Source: Methanosphaera sp.
GTDB taxonomy: Archaea > Methanobacteriota > Methanobacteria > Methanobacteriales > Methanobacteriaceae
Direction of reading: 5' to 3'
NCBI GenBank assembly: GCA_017430835.1
Contig: JAFRMD010000077.1
Coordinates: 1 to 8,215, forward strand
DNA length: 8,215 nt
Shown piece by piece: positions 1 through 6,265 of this stretch. The notes beneath the pieces are model-generated. The model made no database searches. It was not told the origin of the DNA and worked only from the letters and a program-made list of their open reading frames with translations. Position numbers and translations under genes: made by a program. Each line of letters starts with the position of its first letter. Position 1 is the first letter of the stretch.

Positions 1-1
1 A

Positions 2-439
2 ACATGTACCATCTCAGCAATAAATGCTGAAGACGTTGCATTATCCACATCAACCGTACAGAACGGAGTATTAACATTAGACGGATTACAATTTAAAATA
101 CCTCAAGAATTCACAGCAGTTGAAAGCGATCAAGACAACTCAGAACCAGGAGATGCAGAACATATAGATGGAACAACAGTCGACAAAGAATCATCAACAG
201 AGTTCAGAAATCAAAATGGAGAAAAACTTGACATAAAAGTTGGAAGCAAAACAAACTCAAACATTGAAACACTAAACCTTCCATCAGCACAAAAAAAGAA
301 CATTGCAGGTAAGGATGGATACTTCTGGACAGAAATGGACGATGGAAAAACCGAATACAACTTCGAATACATCAACAACGGAAAAGTTGTTAAAATAGAA
401 ACATACGACGAAAACCTAATAAATCAAATAGTATCATAG
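2..439 (+). CDS. Small secreted protein of unknown function, 5' end missing
   Basis: An open frame enters from the left edge and ends at TAG 437-439, giving 145 visible residues with no stop. The first residues read TCTISAINAEDV, which looks like the end of a signal peptide with an A-x-A type cleavage site (A-I-N-A), so probably only the first 10 to 20 residues are missing. The mature part is acidic and polar, with no further membrane segment. Its C-terminal third is rich in aromatics (GYFWTEM, YNFEYINNGKVVKIETYDE), as in small beta-rich extracellular domains. Codon use is A-rich and coding-like. I do not recognise a defined family. Small exported proteins of this look are common in gut Methanobacteriales (general knowledge), but no function can be given. 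It is separated from psmA by a terminator and 403 bases, so it is not part of the exosome operon. Confidence 0.75.
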   Translation, partial: TCTISAINAEDVALSTSTVQNGVLTLDGLQFKIPQEFTAVESDQDNSEPGDAEHIDGTTVDKESSTEFRNQNGEKLDIKVGSKTNSNIETLNLPSAQKKNIAGKDGYFWTEMDDGKTEYNFEYINNGKVVKIETYDENLINQIVS

Positions 440-493
440 AAATTATAAGATTAAAATAATAATATCCTCCAAAATAATAAGCAAACAATAATA

Positions 494-519
494 TAAACCA
501 TTAAAAAAAAAATGGTTTA
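494..519 (+). terminator. Hairpin terminator after the secreted-protein gene
   Basis: A perfect 9-bp stem pairs 494-502 (TAAACCATT) with 511-519 (AATGGTTTA) around a loop of eight A. It lies 55 bases after the stop codon. Five C follow at 526-530, then T-rich sequence (CCTTTTT at 534-540). The hairpin plus downstream T-run fits an intrinsic-type archaeal terminator. Because the arms are symmetric it could also be a stabilising 3' hairpin. Confidence 0.6.
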
Positions 520-615
520 ATTTAACCCCCACTTCCTTTTTAAAATATTTTTCAAAAAACAACTGTTATCATACCTGTTTTTCTTTAATTTAAATCTTTA
601 CTTATAATCCGCCAA

Positions 616-626
616 TTATATAAATA
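616..626 (+). promoter_or_regulatory. Candidate TATA box for psmA
   Basis: TTATATAAATA is close to the archaeal box A consensus (TTTATATA). It would place a transcript start near 645-652 and give a leader of about 190 bases. A second candidate (AAAATATATTA, about 732-742) would give a leader of about 75 bases. AT-rich background makes either call uncertain. Confidence 0.3.
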
Positions 627-830
627 ATAGTTATTTTCATATTGCAAAATAATCTAATAAAATACATTATCACTAAAGGATATTCAAAGTAAATCCATAA
701 AGAAATAATATTATCAAAAAACAATAATCTTAAAATATATTAATAACTTATGGTAATAATAATTAATGTATACGAAAAAACAAATAATTAAAAAAAACAA
801 ATTATAATAATTAACTTAAATAGAAAAAAC

Positions 831-835
831 GAGGT
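831..835 (+). promoter_or_regulatory. Ribosome binding site of psmA
   Basis: GAGGT lies seven bases before ATG 843 and complements the archaeal 16S rRNA 3' end. It fixes the start that gives the MQQFSTAGYDRA N-terminus. Confidence 0.7.
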
Positions 836-842
836 AAAAAAT

Positions 843-1727
843 ATGCAACAATTTTCAACAGCTGGTTACGACCGAGCATTAACAGTATTTAGCCCAGATG
901 GACGTTTATTCCAGATAGAATACGCTAGAGAAGCAGTAAAAAGAGGAACAACATCAGTAGGAATAGTATCAAAAGATGGTGTAGTCTTTGCAGTAGACAA
1001 AAAAGTAAAAAGCAAACTGGTAGTTCCAACATCAATCGAAAAAATCTTCAAAATAGACGAACACATAGCAACAGCATCCAGCGGACTTGTAGCCGATGCA
1101 AGAAGACTTGTAGACATAGCAAGACGTCAAGCACAAGTAAACAGACTACAATACCATGAACCAATTACAGTGACAGGACTAGCAAAATACATTGGAGACC
1201 TTGAACAAATGTACACCCAAAGTGGTGGAATAAGACCATTCGGTATCTCATTAATCATCGGAGGAGTATCCGACGACGAATGCAGAATATACGAAACAGA
1301 CCCTAGTGGAGCATTAGTAGAATACAAAGCAACAGCAATAGGATTCGGACGTGAAAAAGCATTAGAACTATTCGAAGAAAAATACAACGACGAATTAACA
1401 ATAGACGAAGCAATCGATTTAGCAATAGAAGGAATCTACAACGCAACAGATGGAAAAGCAGCAAACGACAGCGTAGAAATATCAGTAGTAGATAAAGAAA
1501 CAGCAAAATACAGAAAACTAGGCGAAGATGAAATCAAGACATATCTCCAAACAGTAGTGGACCGCAAAGAACAAGAAAAGAAAGAAGCAGAAGAAAAAGC
1601 TAAAAAAGAAGCAGAAGAAAAAGAAGCAAGAAAAGCTGAAATAAAAGCACAGAAAGAAGCAGAAAAAGTTGCTCAAGAAGAAGCTGAAAATTCAGAAGAT
1701 GAAACTGAAAACAATGATGAAGAATAA
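843..1727 (+). CDS. psmA: 20S proteasome subunit alpha with a long charged C-terminal tail
   Basis: This is the alpha subunit of the archaeal 20S proteasome, which forms the outer seven-membered rings that gate substrate entry and dock the PAN/Cdc48 ATPases. The alpha-type signature is clear: YDRALTVFSPDGRLFQIEYA at residues 9-28, with the gating N-terminus before it. K67 in SIEKIFKID and G81 in SSGLVADAR line up with the K66 and G80 pocket residues of the Thermoplasma subunit, the docking site for ATPase HbYX tails. The RPFG motif is at 131-134 and the YKATAIGFG segment at 161-169. The family core ends near residue 235-240; archaeal relatives are usually 230-250 residues long, so this 294-residue form has about 55 extra. 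The tail is a Lys/Glu/Ala-rich predicted helix or coiled coil with near repeats of KEAEEK, ending in a very acidic stretch. The gene has its own ribosome site and terminator. Confidence 0.97.
   Translation: MQQFSTAGYDRALTVFSPDGRLFQIEYAREAVKRGTTSVGIVSKDGVVFAVDKKVKSKLVVPTSIEKIFKIDEHIATASSGLVADARRLVDIARRQAQVNRLQYHEPITVTGLAKYIGDLEQMYTQSGGIRPFGISLIIGGVSDDECRIYETDPSGALVEYKATAIGFGREKALELFEEKYNDELTIDEAIDLAIEGIYNATDGKAANDSVEISVVDKETAKYRKLGEDEIKTYLQTVVDRKEQEKKEAEEKAKKEAEEKEARKAEIKAQKEAEKVAQEEAENSEDETENNDEE
1581..1668 (+). repeat. In-gene direct repeats encoding the KEAEEK tail
   Basis: The 19-base word AAAGAAGCAGAAGAAAAAG occurs exactly at 1581-1599 and again at 1605-1623, a 24-base period that keeps frame (eight codons). 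A shortened copy, AAAGAAGCAGAAAAAG, lies at 1653-1668. The repeats encode successive KEAEEK/KEAEK blocks of the proteasome alpha tail. This suggests growth of the tail by slippage or unequal exchange. Confidence 0.75.
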
Positions 1728-1740
1728 TTTTTTATTCTTC
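1719..1740 (+). terminator. Terminator hairpin overlapping the psmA stop codon
   Basis: A perfect 9-bp stem pairs 1719-1727 (GAAGAATAA) with 1732-1740 (TTATTCTTC) around a TTTT loop. The 5' arm contains the last two codons and the TAA stop of psmA. T-rich sequence follows, and an 11-C tract begins at 1762. Confidence 0.65.
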
Positions 1741-1761
1741 TAAATTTCTATTTTGATTAAT

Positions 1762-1780
1762 CCCCCCCCCCCAAAAAAAA
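1762..1780. repeat. Homopolymer tracts C11 then A8
   Basis: Eleven consecutive C (1762-1772) are followed directly by eight A (1773-1780). This is striking in DNA with so little GC. It lies 21 bases after the psmA terminator stem and outside any gene. Such a tract is prone to length change and to sequencing error. Confidence 0.9.
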
Positions 1781-1821
1781 CAATACAGATTTCTAATTTT
1801 TGAAAATAAATACTTTAATAA

Positions 1822-2345
1822 ATTTTAATCCTTAAAATTAGCATATACTCTTCCAACAGATCAAAAAACATAAGTAATTATCAAACACCATTATCTGAAG
1901 ATTCCATATATTCATTATATAATGACAATGTTAATATTAATGAAATAATAAACTTAAATGTAAGCAAGTATCATGAAGCAATTAAAGAAAATAATAAAAT
2001 AACTTATAATAAAGAGAAATATAACAAAGATAGTGCATTTTTCATGATGTTCAGCTTGTTATTATTTTTGTTTTTAATGAAATTTTTAATAATCAATTTA
2101 AACAATGGTTTGGTCTTAATGTATAAAGTTGTTAATACTAAAAAATCAGATGAAGAAGAAGAAATAATAGAACTGGAAGAATATGAGAAAACATTAGAAC
2201 CCGGAAACATTGTATTCCAACAGAATATGATTAAGAATACAAACCAATTACCTTAACCGATTTTGTTAAAGACGTGTTTAGAATTGATTTGACGAAAATA
2301 TGGAAAAAAAAGAAAAAAAATAGGAACACTTATTCCTTTTTCTAA
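1822..2345 (+). pseudogene. Truncated, frameshifted remnant of a membrane protein gene
   Basis: One frame is open from 1822 to 2253 (144 codons, stop TAA 2254-2256) but has no start codon before ATG 2044, which falls inside the hydrophobic segment and lacks a ribosome site. The translation looks like real protein: a polar part (SEDSIYSLYNDNVNINEI, then many K/E/N), one membrane span (AFFMMFSLLLFLFLMKFLII) and an acidic part (KKSDEEEEIIELEEYEK). Near 2231-2236 a second frame takes over plausibly: EYKPITLTDFVKDVFRIDL, TKIW, then a lysine run, ending at TAA 2343-2345. Adding one A in the TTAAGAATAC stretch would join them as NMIKEYKPITL. I read this as a gene that has lost its 5' end and suffered a single-base deletion. 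No family is recognised. The alternative is a short real gene starting at 2044, which I consider less likely. Confidence 0.5.
2322..2341 (+). terminator. Small hairpin with T-run at the end of the gene remnant
   Basis: AGGAA (2322-2326) pairs with TTCCT (2333-2337) around a six-base loop. The preceding A-run (2313-2320) can pair with the following T-run (2338-2341) across one unpaired T. It is followed by CTAACCTCT and an 8-C tract. It overlaps the last codons of the remnant, as the psmA hairpin overlaps its own gene end. Confidence 0.5.
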
Positions 2346-2350
2346 CCTCT

Positions 2351-2358
2351 CCCCCCCC
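2351..2358. repeat. C8 tract
   Basis: Eight consecutive C lie 13 bases after the 2322-2337 hairpin. This is the second long C-tract in the 830-base gap between psmA and SBDS. Confidence 0.9.
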
Positions 2359-2548
2359 AATACCTTACTTAACTATAAAACTCTTTTACAATTTTTATAT
2401 TTCATAACTTTTCCTAAAATAATGACCTTAAAATAATTCATTTTATATTACAAAAATTTAATGTACAAAATTATTATTGTCATTATTGATATACTATTAA
2501 ATGGATAGAAAAAAATAAAATTTGAAAATATATTAGAAAATTATTATT

Positions 2549-2556
2549 AGGTGATT
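2549..2556 (+). promoter_or_regulatory. Ribosome binding site that decides the SBDS start
   Basis: AGGTGATT is an excellent match to the archaeal anti-Shine-Dalgarno. The GTG inside it (2551-2553) is in frame with SBDS and could be mistaken for a start. The ATG at 2560 is properly spaced and gives the family's usual N-terminus. Confidence 0.75.
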
Positions 2557-2559
2557 TTT

Positions 2560-3252
2560 ATGGTAAATGTTGATGATGCAGTTATTGCAAGACTAGAAAG
2601 TTATGGAGAACGTTTTGAAATCTTAGTTGATGCTGAATTAGCTGCTGATTATAAAAGAGGAGAAGACATTGCTATTGAAGATGTTTTAGCTGTTGAAGAA
2701 GTGTTTAAAGATGCACATAAAGCTGATAAAGCTTCAGAGGAAAATATGCAGAAAGCCTTTGAAACCGTTGACGCTTTAGAAGTAGCCGATATCATTATTA
2801 AGAAGGGAACTATTCAGATTACTGCCAATCAGAAACGTAAAATGCAGGAAGAAAAAACCAGACAGGTTATTAACAAGATTTCACAGGAAGCAATTAATCC
2901 TCAGACAAAATTGCCCCATCCTCCAAAACGTATTGAAAAAGCTATGGAAGAAGCAAAAGTTCATATTGATCCTATGAAAACTGTTGAAGAACAAATTGAA
3001 CCTACAGTTAAAGCCATTCTTACCAAAATTCCTATTAGGATTGAAAAGGTTCAAGTTGCAGTAAAAATCCCAGGTACCTATGCTGGAAAATCTTATTCAG
3101 TTATCACACAGTATGGTAAACTTATTAAAGAAGAATGGGAAAATGATGGCAGTTGGATTGGTATTGTTGAAATACCAGGTGGTTTACAGGATAAGTTCTA
3201 CACTGATCTAAGTGGTTTGACACATGGTGAAGTAGAAACTAGACTATTATAA
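2560..3252 (+). CDS. SBDS family ribosome maturation protein
   Basis: This is the archaeal orthologue of the Shwachman-Bodian-Diamond syndrome protein (Sdo1). In eukaryotes that protein works with the EFL1 GTPase to release the anti-association factor eIF6 from new 60S subunits; the archaeal protein is thought to act in ribosome maturation too. From ATG 2560 it has 230 residues, the normal length. The N-terminal FYSH domain (about 1-88) holds [20 protein letters not shown] and the [13 protein letters not shown] segment. The helical middle domain contains the signature [15 protein letters not shown] at 112-126. The C-terminal ferredoxin-like domain (about 160-230) has the family's [19 protein letters not shown] pattern. 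It is the first gene of the exosome block, 23 bases ahead of the best Rrp4 start. SBDS next to exosome genes is the standard archaeal arrangement. Confidence 0.96.
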   Translation: MVNVDDAVIARLESYGERFEILVDAELAADYKRGEDIAIEDVLAVEEVFKDAHKADKASEENMQKAFETVDALEVADIIIKKGTIQITANQKRKMQEEKTRQVINKISQEAINPQTKLPHPPKRIEKAMEEAKVHIDPMKTVEEQIEPTVKAILTKIPIRIEKVQVAVKIPGTYAGKSYSVITQYGKLIKEEWENDGSWIGIVEIPGGLQDKFYTDLSGLTHGEVETRLL

Positions 3253-3275
3253 AAGTTCCAATAAAGTTGAGAACA

Positions 3276-3938
3276 ATGATGTTCGTAGACAATAAACAGG
3301 TTGTTCTGCCAGGTTACTTATTAACAGACAGCAATATTAAGTTAGGTAGAGGAACTTTTAAAGAAGATGGAAAAATATACTCCAATATGACGGGGATTGT
3401 GTATATTGAAAGTGAAACCATTAGTGTAATCCCATTTAAATACACCTACAAGCCAAAATATGGTGATTTAATAATTGGAAGAGTAACAAGTTCTTCATAT
3501 TCTTCCTGGTCCATTGACATTAACAGCAATTATCATGGATATCTATCTACCTCAGAACTATATAACAAAAACGAACAGAACATGAATCAAATCATTAATG
3601 TTAAGGACATGCTACTCTTGAGAGTTGCAGGAATTGATGAGATTAATAGAGTAAAACTTACAATCAGATCCCATGGATTGGGCAAGTTTAATCAGGGAAT
3701 TATTGTAAAAGTTAAACAGCCAACAATTCATTTCTTAAGTGAAGAGAATGCATTTTTAACAAGTATGATACAGGAATACACTTATACTGATATGATTGTT
3801 GCAAAGAATGGATTAATATGGTTAAATGGTACTAAAGAAAATGTGGAAAAGATTTTGAAAATTATTGATGAAATAGAACAGCACCCATTTAAGAATAACC
3901 TTATTAAGATTATCCAATCCAAAATTATGAACTTATAG
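3276..3938 (+). CDS. rrp4: Exosome complex RNA-binding subunit Rrp4
   Basis: Rrp4 caps the archaeal exosome: three copies (or Csl4 copies) sit on the Rrp41/Rrp42 ring and guide RNA to the phosphorolytic chamber. The 220 residues show the expected order: an N-terminal domain (about 1-55, with LPGYLL), an S1 domain (about 58-135, with YGDLIIGRV and [11 protein letters not shown]) and a degenerate KH domain (about 140-205). The KH loop reads [11 protein letters not shown]; many family members have G-x-N-G at this place, so the first glycine is alanine here. The start is uncertain. ATG 3276 and ATG 3279 are adjacent, a TTG at 3267 would add three residues, and none has a strong ribosome site (only GTTGAG at 3266-3271). 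I chose 3276. The product is at the short end for the family because it lacks a C-terminal extension. It sits between SBDS and rrp41. Confidence 0.93.
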   Translation: MMFVDNKQVVLPGYLLTDSNIKLGRGTFKEDGKIYSNMTGIVYIESETISVIPFKYTYKPKYGDLIIGRVTSSSYSSWSIDINSNYHGYLSTSELYNKNEQNMNQIINVKDMLLLRVAGIDEINRVKLTIRSHGLGKFNQGIIVKVKQPTIHFLSEENAFLTSMIQEYTYTDMIVAKNGLIWLNGTKENVEKILKIIDEIEQHPFKNNLIKIIQSKIMNL

Positions 3939-3958
3939 AATACTGTGGAGAATACAAT

Positions 3959-4663
3959 ATGAACAAACAATTTATTAGAGATGATGGTCGTCCCTATAAT
4001 TCTTTAAGAAATATGAAGATGGAAATTGGAGTTTTAAACAATGCTGATGGTTCAGCATACATTGAGTGTGGAAATAACAAGATTCTGGTAGGTGTTTATG
4101 GGCCAAAAGAATTATATTCAAAGAAACACGCCAAACCTGATGGTGCAGTTTTAAGATGCAAATATAACATGGCTCCCTTTTCTGTTAAAGAACGTAAAAG
4201 GCCTGGTCCTGACCGCAGATCAACGGAGATATCCAAATTAATTACAGAAGCTATAACTCCAAGCATATTTCTTGAAAAATATCCTCGTTCATCCATTGAT
4301 GTTTCTATTGAAGTATTGGAAGCTGAAGGTGGAACCAGGTGTTTGGGAATTGTAGGTGCAAGTCTTGCATTAGCGGATGCTGAAGTTCCCATGAGGGATT
4401 TGATTAGTGCCTGTGCTGTGGGAAAGGTTGATGGAAATATTGTTGTTGACTTATCTGAAGAGGAGGATAAGACAGGTGATGCAGACATGCCCCTGGCAAT
4501 AATGCCAAGAACTGGAGACATTACATTTTTACAGATGGATGGTAATTTAAGTGTTCCGGAATTTGAGGAAGCTTTAGAATTGGCTTTTGATGCATGTTAC
4601 TTCATTAATCAATTGCAACAACAGACATTGTTAAAAAAATACGGAGGAGAAGAAGATGGTTAA
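3959..4663 (+). CDS. rrp41: Exosome catalytic subunit Rrp41 (RNase PH-like)
   Basis: Rrp41 is the catalytic subunit of the archaeal exosome. With Rrp42 it forms a hexameric ring that degrades RNA 3' to 5' using phosphate and can add A-rich tails in reverse. The 234 residues begin [20 protein letters not shown], the usual RNase PH-like opening. The arginine-rich RNA-binding stretch [16 protein letters not shown] is at 77-92, and the phosphate-site [18 protein letters not shown] region at 124-141. [16 protein letters not shown] at 167-182 supplies D170 and D176, which match the catalytic aspartates D182 and D188 of the Sulfolobus enzyme. All key residues are present, so it should be active. GGAG at 3947-3950 is the ribosome site, eight bases before the ATG. 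The last codons overlap the rrp42 start by eight bases, so the pair is translationally coupled. Confidence 0.97.
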   Translation: MNKQFIRDDGRPYNSLRNMKMEIGVLNNADGSAYIECGNNKILVGVYGPKELYSKKHAKPDGAVLRCKYNMAPFSVKERKRPGPDRRSTEISKLITEAITPSIFLEKYPRSSIDVSIEVLEAEGGTRCLGIVGASLALADAEVPMRDLISACAVGKVDGNIVVDLSEEEDKTGDADMPLAIMPRTGDITFLQMDGNLSVPEFEEALELAFDACYFINQLQQQTLLKKYGGEEDG

Positions 4664-5459
4664 TATTATCTCTGAAGTATCCAAGGATAAGATTTTTGAC
4701 TTATTGAATCATGAACAACGTATTGACGATAGGGGTTTTGAAGATTATCGGGAGATTTCATTAAAAACAGATTATATCAGCAAAGCTGAAGGTTCTGCAA
4801 TGGTTTCTTTAGGTGGTACCACTGTTGTCGCAGGAGTAAAGGCCAATGTTAGTGTTCCTTTTAGTAATTCGCCAAGTCAGGGAATAATAATTACAAATAC
4901 CGAACTTTTAGCCATTGCCAGTAGACATTTCGAGTACGGTCCTCCAAATAAGTTTGCTGTTGAAATTTCAAGGGTGGTTGATAGGGCAATACGTGAATCT
5001 CCTATTGTTGATTTGGAAGGTTTATGTATTGAGGAAGGCAAAAAGGCCTGGAAGTTACATATTGACATTTACATCCTTGACTTTGATGGGAACATTATGG
5101 ATGCTGCTTGTCTTGCAGCGGTTAATGCTTTACTTACTACTAGGATACCAACTGCACGTATTGTTAATGATGAGATTTGCATTGATGAGGACAATTTAAC
5201 AAATTTGCCTATTAAAAACAAGAGCGTTCTTTGTACTGTTGTAAAAATTAATAATCGGTTGATAGTTGATCCGAATTTTGTTGAGGAAACGCTTATGGAT
5301 GCTAGCATTAGCATTGGATTTAGAGAAGATGGAACCCTTTGTGCTATTCAGAAATGTGGTTTGGATGTTTTAACAACAAAAGAAGTAATGAAATCAATGA
5401 ATATTGCATATAATAAGAGCAGGGAACTGTTTGATTTTATTAATTCCAATCAACGATAG
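4656..5459 (+). CDS. rrp42: Exosome non-catalytic ring subunit Rrp42
   Basis: Rrp42 is the second RNase PH-like subunit of the exosome ring. It lacks the catalytic aspartates but contributes RNA-binding residues and is needed for activity of Rrp41. The 267 residues match family length. [20 protein letters not shown] at 22-41 is the typical opening, followed by [31 protein letters not shown] (88-98), [12 protein letters not shown] (104-115) and [22 protein letters not shown] (130-151). The D-G-N-I-M-D-A-A segment is strongly conserved in this family. The place where Rrp41 carries its catalytic pair reads [19 protein letters not shown] here, as expected for Rrp42. The start ATG lies inside the end of rrp41, with GGAGGAG at 4643-4649 as its ribosome site. 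Equal synthesis of the two ring subunits fits this coupling. It is the last gene before a strong terminator. Confidence 0.97.
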   Translation: MVNIISEVSKDKIFDLLNHEQRIDDRGFEDYREISLKTDYISKAEGSAMVSLGGTTVVAGVKANVSVPFSNSPSQGIIITNTELLAIASRHFEYGPPNKFAVEISRVVDRAIRESPIVDLEGLCIEEGKKAWKLHIDIYILDFDGNIMDAACLAAVNALLTTRIPTARIVNDEICIDEDNLTNLPIKNKSVLCTVVKINNRLIVDPNFVEETLMDASISIGFREDGTLCAIQKCGLDVLTTKEVMKSMNIAYNKSRELFDFINSNQR

Positions 5460-5573
5460 GTATATATTAGATGAATACTAAAGATATTATATAGTTATAT
5501 TATAAGGATAATAGATTTTAGGTGTCTATTAGTTTAATTCCGAAATAATATTATTTTTAAAGCTAATTATTGG

Positions 5574-5602
5574 AAGTAAAGCAATTTTGCTGTTACTTTT
5601 TT
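5574..5602 (+). terminator. Terminator closing the SBDS-rrp42 block
   Basis: AAGTAAAGCA (5574-5583) pairs with TGCT-G-TTACTT (5588-5598), ten pairs with a single bulged G at 5592, around the loop ATTT. A T-run continues to 5602. This is the best intrinsic-type terminator in the window and lies 115 bases after the rrp42 stop. Confidence 0.7.
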
Positions 5603-5627
5603 AGTTAATGAATACTTGAGATGATGT

Positions 5628-5645
5628 TGTTAAAATAACATTTTT
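5628..5645 (+). terminator. Possible second, weaker terminator
   Basis: TGTTA (5628-5632) pairs with TAACA (5636-5640) around AAA, followed by TTTTT. The short stem is weak on its own. Standing 25 bases after the stronger hairpin, it could act as a back-up. Confidence 0.3.
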
Positions 5646-5691
5646 ATAGGTTTTTGTTATTTGATGAGGTCACTCACTATTGTTAATTATC

Positions 5692-5703
5692 TTAAATATA
5701 TTA
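5692..5703 (+). promoter_or_regulatory. Candidate TATA box for the L37Ae-rpoP unit
   Basis: TTAAATATATTA resembles archaeal box A. A start about 25 bases downstream would fall near 5722-5728 and leave a leader of about 35-40 bases. The terminator upstream makes a separate promoter here likely, though the exact box is uncertain in such AT-rich DNA. Confidence 0.4.
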
Positions 5704-5724
5704 TTAGAGAATATGAAAGATGAA

Positions 5725-5743
5725 TTAATATTTTCAATATTAA
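5725..5743 (+). promoter_or_regulatory. Inverted repeat in the L37Ae leader
   Basis: TTAATATT (5725-5732) and AATATTAA (5736-5743) form a perfect 8-bp stem around TTC, nine bases before the ribosome site AGGTGA at 5753-5758. All pairs are A-U, so the RNA hairpin would be weak. As DNA it could be an operator or the transcript's first structure. Confidence 0.35.
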
Positions 5744-5762
5744 CTTAATGGAAGGTGAAAAA

Positions 5763-6032
5763 ATGGTAAAGAAAAGTAAAGTAGGATCTACTGGACGTTT
5801 TGGTGCAAGATATGGTAGAAAAGCTAAAAGAACCGTGAAAGACATAGAAGACAAAATGCACGCAAAACACATTTGTCCTAGATGTGACAGACCAGGAGTG
5901 AAAAGAACACACGCTGGTATCTGGAAATGTAAAAAATGTGGCAACGTATTTACCGGTGGAGCATACATTCCAACAACACCGATGGGAAAAGTTGCAAAAC
6001 GTAACATTAAACGTATCGTTGGAGGAGAATAA
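5763..6032 (+). CDS. rpl37ae: Large ribosomal subunit protein eL43 (L37Ae)
   Basis: This is a zinc-ribbon protein of the large ribosomal subunit, family L37Ae/eL43, found in archaea and eukaryotes. The 89 residues start [20 protein letters not shown], the family hallmark. The zinc ribbon is C38-x2-C41 and C56-x2-C59 (ICPRC, WKCKKC), followed by [11 protein letters not shown] and a basic end. The start at 5763 is chosen over the in-frame ATG 5748. AGGTGA at 5753-5758 is a ribosome site for 5763 and would lie inside the gene if 5748 were used; 5748 would also add a MEGEK prefix atypical of the family. The gene is followed after two bases by rpoP. GGAGGAG at its end (6021-6027) is the ribosome site for rpoP, so the two are coupled. 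Confidence 0.96.
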   Translation: MVKKSKVGSTGRFGARYGRKAKRTVKDIEDKMHAKHICPRCDRPGVKRTHAGIWKCKKCGNVFTGGAYIPTTPMGKVAKRNIKRIVGGE

Positions 6033-6034
6033 GT

Positions 6035-6166
6035 ATGTACAAATGCATTAAATGTGGACAAACTGTAGATATTAAAAAATATTCTGAATCAAAATGTCCA
6101 AAATGCAGATACAGAATTTTATTCAAAGAAGTACCAGTAGTAAAACGTACTGTTAAAGCACGATAA
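6035..6166 (+). CDS. rpoP: DNA-directed RNA polymerase subunit P
   Basis: RpoP (Rpo12) is the small zinc-binding subunit of archaeal RNA polymerase, equivalent to eukaryotic Rpb12/ABC10-alpha, and helps hold the assembly platform. The 43-residue product starts [11 protein letters not shown] and has a zinc ribbon of C4-x2-C7 and C21-x2-C24 (KCPKC), followed by [10 protein letters not shown] and a basic C-terminus VVKRTVKAR. All four cysteines are present and the length is normal for the family, which is among the smallest proteins in archaeal genomes. GGAGGAG at 6021-6027 precedes the ATG by seven bases. The gene begins two bases after the L37Ae stop and is followed by a terminator. L37Ae-rpoP adjacency is conserved in archaea. 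Confidence 0.96.
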   Translation: MYKCIKCGQTVDIKKYSESKCPKCRYRILFKEVPVVKRTVKAR

Positions 6167-6184
6167 GTATTTTTTACTATTTTT

Positions 6185-6210
6185 AAGGGGTTTAACCCTT
6201 TATCCTTTTT
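6185..6210 (+). terminator. Terminator after rpoP
   Basis: AAGGG (6185-6189) pairs with CCCTT (6196-6200) around GTTTAA, followed by TATCC and a T-run at 6206-6210. It has three G-C pairs, the most of any hairpin here, and lies 19 bases after the rpoP stop. Confidence 0.6.
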
Positions 6211-6265
6211 ATCAAAAAGAACTATTTTTTTATTTTATTCAAATTATTTTTACGAGATTTTTACC

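Larger units (their letters stand above)
440..842. other. Gene-free region upstream of psmA
   Basis: These 403 bases hold no convincing open frame on either strand. They contain the hairpin at 494-519, TATA-like boxes at 616-626 and about 732-742, and a weak 7-bp inverted repeat (TTATTTT 631-637 with AAAATAA 646-652). No tRNA or recognisable structured RNA was seen. The RNase P protein genes that often precede psmA in related archaea are not here. Confidence 0.6.
2346..2559. other. Non-coding leader region of the exosome block
   Basis: These 214 AT-rich bases hold the C8 tract and no credible open frame. TATA-like stretches occur at about 2441-2450 (TTTTATATTA) and 2488-2496 (TGATATACT). The second would start a transcript about 40 bases before SBDS. 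Neither stands out enough to call firmly. Confidence 0.4.
5460..5762. other. Gene-free region between rrp42 and L37Ae
   Basis: These 303 bases contain a 7-bp inverted repeat with AGGTG in its loop (TAATAGA 5509-5515 with TCTATTA 5525-5531), two terminator-like hairpins, a TATA-like box at 5692-5703 and an inverted repeat in the L37Ae leader. A 19-codon open frame at 5664-5723 has no ribosome site of note and is not called. The region therefore ends one transcription unit and starts the next. Confidence 0.55.

Noticed and set aside
2044..2256. A 70-residue gene starting at ATG 2044
   Set aside because: The start would fall within the hydrophobic segment, it lacks a ribosome site, and protein-like sequence continues upstream in the same frame for over 200 bases.
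4096..4521. A 141-codon open frame on the - strand within rrp41
   Set aside because: It mirrors the codons of a firmly identified gene and has no ribosome site or recognisable protein motif.
4915..5199. A 94-codon + strand frame inside rrp42
   Set aside because: It is out of frame with a clear exosome gene and is leucine-rich only because of frame-shifted reading.
5509..5531. Hairpin with AGGTG in its loop after rrp42, suggesting a ribosome-site switch
   Set aside because: No start codon follows at a usable distance, so there is nothing for it to regulate.
5664..5723. A 19-codon + strand frame (MRSLTIVNYLKYIIREYER) between rrp42 and L37Ae
   Set aside because: It overlaps the probable promoter of L37Ae, has no convincing ribosome site, and is short enough to occur by chance.
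5687..6061. A 124-codon open frame on the - strand across L37Ae
   Set aside because: It lies opposite a certain ribosomal protein gene; its sequence is the shadow of zinc-ribbon and lysine codons.
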